This document shows positions 61,113-64,000 of a DNA stretch of 64,000 nt, piece by piece. The number at the start of each line of letters is the position of its first letter. The first letter of the stretch is position 1. Position numbers and translations under genes: made by a program. The notes under the pieces are model-generated. The model made no database searches, was not told the origin of the DNA, and was given only the letters and a program-made list of their open reading frames with translations. The DNA is from Modestobacter sp. VKM Ac-2985 (lineage in GTDB: Bacteria; Actinomycetota; Actinomycetes; Mycobacteriales; Geodermatophilaceae): NCBI RefSeq assembly GCF_026967925.1, contig NZ_JAPVBI010000003.1, positions 1,132,826 through 1,196,825 on the forward strand, written 5' to 3'.

Positions 61113-62180
61113 TCAGGCCGGGCGCCGCCGGATCTTGCCGCCGATCCACACGAGCACGGTGGCCACGACTGCGGCGACGATCCCGGCCGTGAGCGGTGCG
61201 ACCCCACCGGCGGTCGCCAGCGACCCGGCCGCGGCCTCGGTGGCCGTCGCCGGTGGCGGCGCCGCCAGGTCACCGGCGGCCGGTACCAGGGTCACCGCCC
61301 CGGGCAGCCCCTCCCCGGCCACGAGCAGGTCCCGGTCGTTGGCCGCGAAGGCGATGGCCTCGCCCTGGGGGGCCTCCGGGAGCGGCACGCGCACCGGGGG
61401 GCCGGCCAACGCCCCGACGACGTCGGAACCGCTCAGCGGCCAGACGTAGGCATCGGTGTAGGTGCGCAGGGCGATCCGTGAGCCGTCGGCGGACACCGCT
61501 CCACCGGTGACCAGCAACTGGCCGGCCCGGCCCACGGGACCACCCGGCGTGCCGGTCAACGTCAACCCGAGCCCCGCCACCTTGCTCATCGGCACGGTGG
61601 CTCCGTCGGCGAGGGGCGCATCGGGGCGGTACACGGAACTGGCGCCGAGCACCTCCTTGGTCACCAGGTACGGGGTGCCGTCGGGGGCGAGCAGCAGCGC
61701 CTCCGCGTCGTGCGGGCCGTCGGGGTACGTCAACCTGCTGAGCAGGGTGGTCCCGTCGGGGCGGAGGCCGATCAGCGCGACCGTCTCGCGGCTCTGCGCG
61801 TTGTCCCCGATGTCGGCCAGCCAGATGGTGCCGTCCGCGGCGAGGGCGAGGTCCTCGGGGTCGTAGGGGTCGACCTCCGCCGTCCGCACCTCGCCCACCG
61901 CGCAGGCCCCGTCGAGGACGAAGACCTCGGCACGGTCGCCGCCGTCGTTCATCGCGAGCATCGCCTCGCCGGCGCTCGCCAGGCCGGAGAGCTCCGGGAG
62001 CCGCGGATCGGTGATCTCGCACCGGGTGACCGGCTCGCCGAAAGGAGCGACGGCGTCGTCGGCGGCCACCGACCCGGTGGGCAGGAACGCGACCAGCAGA
62101 CCGACGGGCGCGCAGAGGACGGCGCCGGCCGCCCTGCGGCGGGTGGCGCGGCTACGCCTGGGTTCGGCCGGCTCTGGCAC
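61113..62180 (-). CDS. Secreted, membrane-anchored beta-propeller-like protein
   Basis: 355 aa. Signal peptide (RRRAAGAVLCAPVGLLVAFLPTGSVAADD) and a C-terminal membrane anchor (APLTAGIVAAVVATVLVWIGG) with a basic cytoplasmic end. The body has propeller-like repeats: RLPELSGLASAGEAMLAMNDGG, DPYDPEDLALAADGTIWLADIGDN, HDAEALLLAPDGTPYLVTKE, with DxEAL/DPEDLAL as recurrent blade motifs. It is similar in style to phytase-like or SdiA-regulated proteins. GTG 62180 overlaps the PAP2 gene by 29 bp. Ligand or enzyme activity unknown. Confidence 0.8.
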   Translation of the reverse strand: MPEPAEPRRSRATRRRAAGAVLCAPVGLLVAFLPTGSVAADDAVAPFGEPVTRCEITDPRLPELSGLASAGEAMLAMNDGGDRAEVFVLDGACAVGEVRTAEVDPYDPEDLALAADGTIWLADIGDNAQSRETVALIGLRPDGTTLLSRLTYPDGPHDAEALLLAPDGTPYLVTKEVLGASSVYRPDAPLADGATVPMSKVAGLGLTLTGTPGGPVGRAGQLLVTGGAVSADGSRIALRTYTDAYVWPLSGSDVVGALAGPPVRVPLPEAPQGEAIAFAANDRDLLVAGEGLPGAVTLVPAAGDLAAPPPATATEAAAGSLATAGGVAPLTAGIVAAVVATVLVWIGGKIRRRPA

Positions 62181-62880
62181 GAACCCAGCGTGACAGTCCG
62201 GCAGCGTCGAGTGCGTGAACCACGCCCAACAGCAGCAGCCCGACCGACAGCCCGACCACGGCATCGGTGACCCAGTGGAAGTCCAGCGCCACCATGGCCA
62301 CACCCGTCGCCACCGGCCCCAGCGCGCTGAGCACCCAGGTGGCCCGCTGCACGGCTGGTGGCAAGCCGAACTCCACGGCCTGCCAGCGGGCCACCCCCCA
62401 CATCAGGACGGCGTTCGCCACGTGTCCCGAGGGGTAACTGGCACCGTCCAGGTAGAAGAACGACCCGGGGAAGGCCGGGGCCGTGCGGCCGGTGCCCCAC
62501 TTGAACGCGTAGACCACGGTGGTGAGCAGGACGAGCGCGACGACCACCCGGACCAGTGGCACCAGCGTCCGCTGCCGCACGGCCAGCCAGCCGACCAGGC
62601 CGGCGAGCACGACGAGGATCGTCACCCGCCCGCCGATCTGGGTGACGACCCAGATCGGCCAGTAGGCCCACGAGTCGCGGAGCGCCCACACGCTGGTCAC
62701 CTCGGAGACCCGGAGGTCCATCCGCTCCAGCCACCCGCGACTGAGCAGGTTGACCGTCACCCCGACCGTGACGAGGGCGGCGAGGACGAGCAGCCACCAC
62801 GGCGGCCGGCCCACCCCGATGACCGGTGCAGACGGGCGGCCACCCGTGGCCGCCGGCCGGTCCACTGCTCCCCTGGTCAC
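62152..62880 (-). CDS. PAP2 superfamily membrane phosphatase
   Basis: 242 aa with five or six helices. All three PAP2 motifs are present: KWGTGRTAP (KX6RP-like), YPSGHVANA (PSGH) and ALDFHWVTDAVVG (H-x-x-x-D). It acts on a lipid or polyprenyl phosphate at the outer leaflet; undecaprenyl diphosphate phosphatase-like activity is possible. GTG 62880 chosen because it gives a short cytoplasmic N-terminus; upstream sequence is not conserved-looking. It shares a minus-strand operon with the propeller gene. Confidence 0.9.
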   Translation of the reverse strand: MTRGAVDRPAATGGRPSAPVIGVGRPPWWLLVLAALVTVGVTVNLLSRGWLERMDLRVSEVTSVWALRDSWAYWPIWVVTQIGGRVTILVVLAGLVGWLAVRQRTLVPLVRVVVALVLLTTVVYAFKWGTGRTAPAFPGSFFYLDGASYPSGHVANAVLMWGVARWQAVEFGLPPAVQRATWVLSALGPVATGVAMVALDFHWVTDAVVGLSVGLLLLGVVHALDAAGLSRWVRARAGRTQA

Positions 62881-62983
62881 CGCTTCACGGTACCGGGGCG
62901 CCGTGACCTGCTCGTGATCCGACGGGCCCCGCTGCACGGGCCCGACGGCCACGTGCACGCAGCGGGGAGCACCGGCTCCTCGG

Positions 62984-64000
62984 TCAGACCTCGGCGGGAG
63001 GCGCGGCGAAGCCGTCGAGCTGGGCGGCCAGACCGGCGTCCACACGCGCGGTCAACCGGGTCCCGGTGGCCTCGTGGGCCTCCTCGACGACCTCGCCGTC
63101 CCGGTGCACCCGGGCGACCAGGTCACCCCGGTCGTAGGGCACGAGCACCTCGACGTCGATGTGCGGGTGCGGGAGCCGTTGGGCGATGACGTCGCGGAGC
63201 GCCTCGATGCCCTCACCGGTCCGGGCCGACACCCACATCGCCCCGGGGAGCGCCTGGCGCAGCGCCAGCATGTCCTCTTCGGTCATGGCGTCGACCTTGT
63301 TCACGACGATCAGCTCCGGGACGGCGGACGCATCGATCTCGTTGAGCACCGTGTGCACGGCGTCGATCTGGCCCAGCGGGTCGGAGTCGGAACCGTCGAC
63401 GACGTGCACGAGCAGGTCGGCGTCGGCCACCTCCTCCAGCGTCGACCGGAACGCGTCGACCAGCTGGTGCGGCAGGTGGCGCACGAAGCCGACGGTGTCG
63501 GTCATCGTGTACTCACGCCCCTCGGGCGTCTGCGCGCGGCGGACCGTCGGGTCCAGGGTGGCGAACAGCGAGTCCTGGACCAGCACGCCGGCCCCGGTGA
63601 GCTGGTTGAGCAGGCTGGACTTGCCGGCGTTGGTGTACCCGGCGATCGCCACGCTCGGCGTCGCGTTGCGGTCGCGTGAGTTGCGCTGCGTCGTCCGGGC
63701 GGTCGCCATGCCGGCGATCTCCTTGCGCAGCTTGCTCACCCGGGAACGGATCCGGCGCCGGTCGGTCTCGATCTTGGTCTCACCCGGACCGCGGGTGCCG
63801 ATGCCGCCACCACCGGCGACCCGGCCACCGGCCTGCCGGCTCAGCGACTCCCCCCAGCCGCGCAGCCGGGGCAGCATGTACTGCATCTGGGCCAGCTCGA
63901 CCTGGGCCTTGCCCTCCCGGCTGGTCGCGTGCTGGGCGAAGATGTCCAGGATCAGGGCGGTCCGGTCGACCACCTTGACCTTGAGCACCTTCTCCAACTG
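62984..64000 (-). CDS. hflX: GTPase HflX, N-terminus outside the window
   Basis: 338 residues from the middle to the C-terminus. The HflX N-domain linker [24 protein letters not shown], then GTPase motifs G1 [13 protein letters not shown]2/G3 TLDPTVRRA and [25 protein letters not shown]4 VNKVDAM and G5 SARTG. HflX splits stalled 70S ribosomes and binds 50S subunits. The frame is still open at base 64000. Order hflX...lexA-nrdR is as in Streptomyces. Confidence 0.95.
   Translation of the reverse strand, partial: QLEKVLKVKVVDRTALILDIFAQHATSREGKAQVELAQMQYMLPRLRGWGESLSRQAGGRVAGGGGIGTRGPGETKIETDRRRIRSRVSKLRKEIAGMATARTTQRNSRDRNATPSVAIAGYTNAGKSSLLNQLTGAGVLVQDSLFATLDPTVRRAQTPEGREYTMTDTVGFVRHLPHQLVDAFRSTLEEVADADLLVHVVDGSDSDPLGQIDAVHTVLNEIDASAVPELIVVNKVDAMTEEDMLALRQALPGAMWVSARTGEGIEALRDVIAQRLPHPHIDVEVLVPYDRGDLVARVHRDGEVVEEAHEATGTRLTARVDAGLAAQLDGFAAPPAEV

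Overview
The window is very GC-rich actinobacterial chromosome with densely packed genes, frequent GTG and TTG starts, 4-nt ATGA/GTGA overlaps and long GC hairpin terminators. The block hflX - PAP2 - LysM gene / lexA - nrdR - nrdJ (B12-dependent ribonucleotide reductase) has the gene order seen around lexA in Streptomyces and Mycobacterium. A mycothiol-type nitroreductase, a HelR-like helicase, SpoIIE/STAS regulators and an AlaX protein fit a soil or rock actinomycete. Geodermatophilaceae is my best guess, made from overall character and not from any search. I see no phage, IS element, CRISPR array, rRNA or tRNA.

Layout. 1-9937: end of a PASTA Ser/Thr kinase gene, an SDR, an ABM-type protein, an XRE-cupin regulator, a formate/nitrite-type channel, a secreted RTX nuclease, a Xi-class GST, an EthD-like protein and an unknown. 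9947-16921: ATP-grasp protein, second copy of the ABM protein, a two-gene acyl-CoA dehydrogenase operon, DUF1810 and DinB genes, then an alpha/beta hydrolase-TetR operon behind a striking double palindrome. 16958-20169: AlaX and a HelR-like helicase. 20238-26703 (minus strand): Acg-like nitroreductase, PAS-GAF-SpoIIE phosphatase, RsbQ, CYP152 P450, a 33-residue RanBP2-type zinc finger and a membrane protein; the P450-rsbQ-phosphatase part looks like one stress-signalling operon.

26864-37017: tandem DUF1206 proteins, GNAT, STAS, a MetE-like enzyme, small proteins, an Hsp90-like/sacsin-type ATPase, a GlsB-like protein and an aldehyde dehydrogenase. 37277-47887: DEAD-box helicase, type II NADH dehydrogenase, benzaldehyde-type ALDH, single-Cys Rv2466c-like protein, GGDEF protein, LysE exporter, coiled-coil protein and SDR. 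47977-55160: GntR-DUF1648 operon with a clear autoregulatory promoter, WYL regulator opposite DinB, CAP lipoprotein, AI-2E family permease, lipoprotein and MBL-fold hydrolase. 55432-64000: nrdJ, nrdR, LysM protein, lexA with an SOS-box array, a beta-propeller-like secreted protein, PAP2 phosphatase and partial hflX.

The genes are mostly housekeeping and stress functions. The candidates for something less described are the CYP152-RsbQ-phosphatase operon, the RanBP2 microprotein, the 17-bp-periodic array at the SOS promoter, the paired ABM genes that share a leader, and a family of intergenic palindromes with an ATGGCCAT core.
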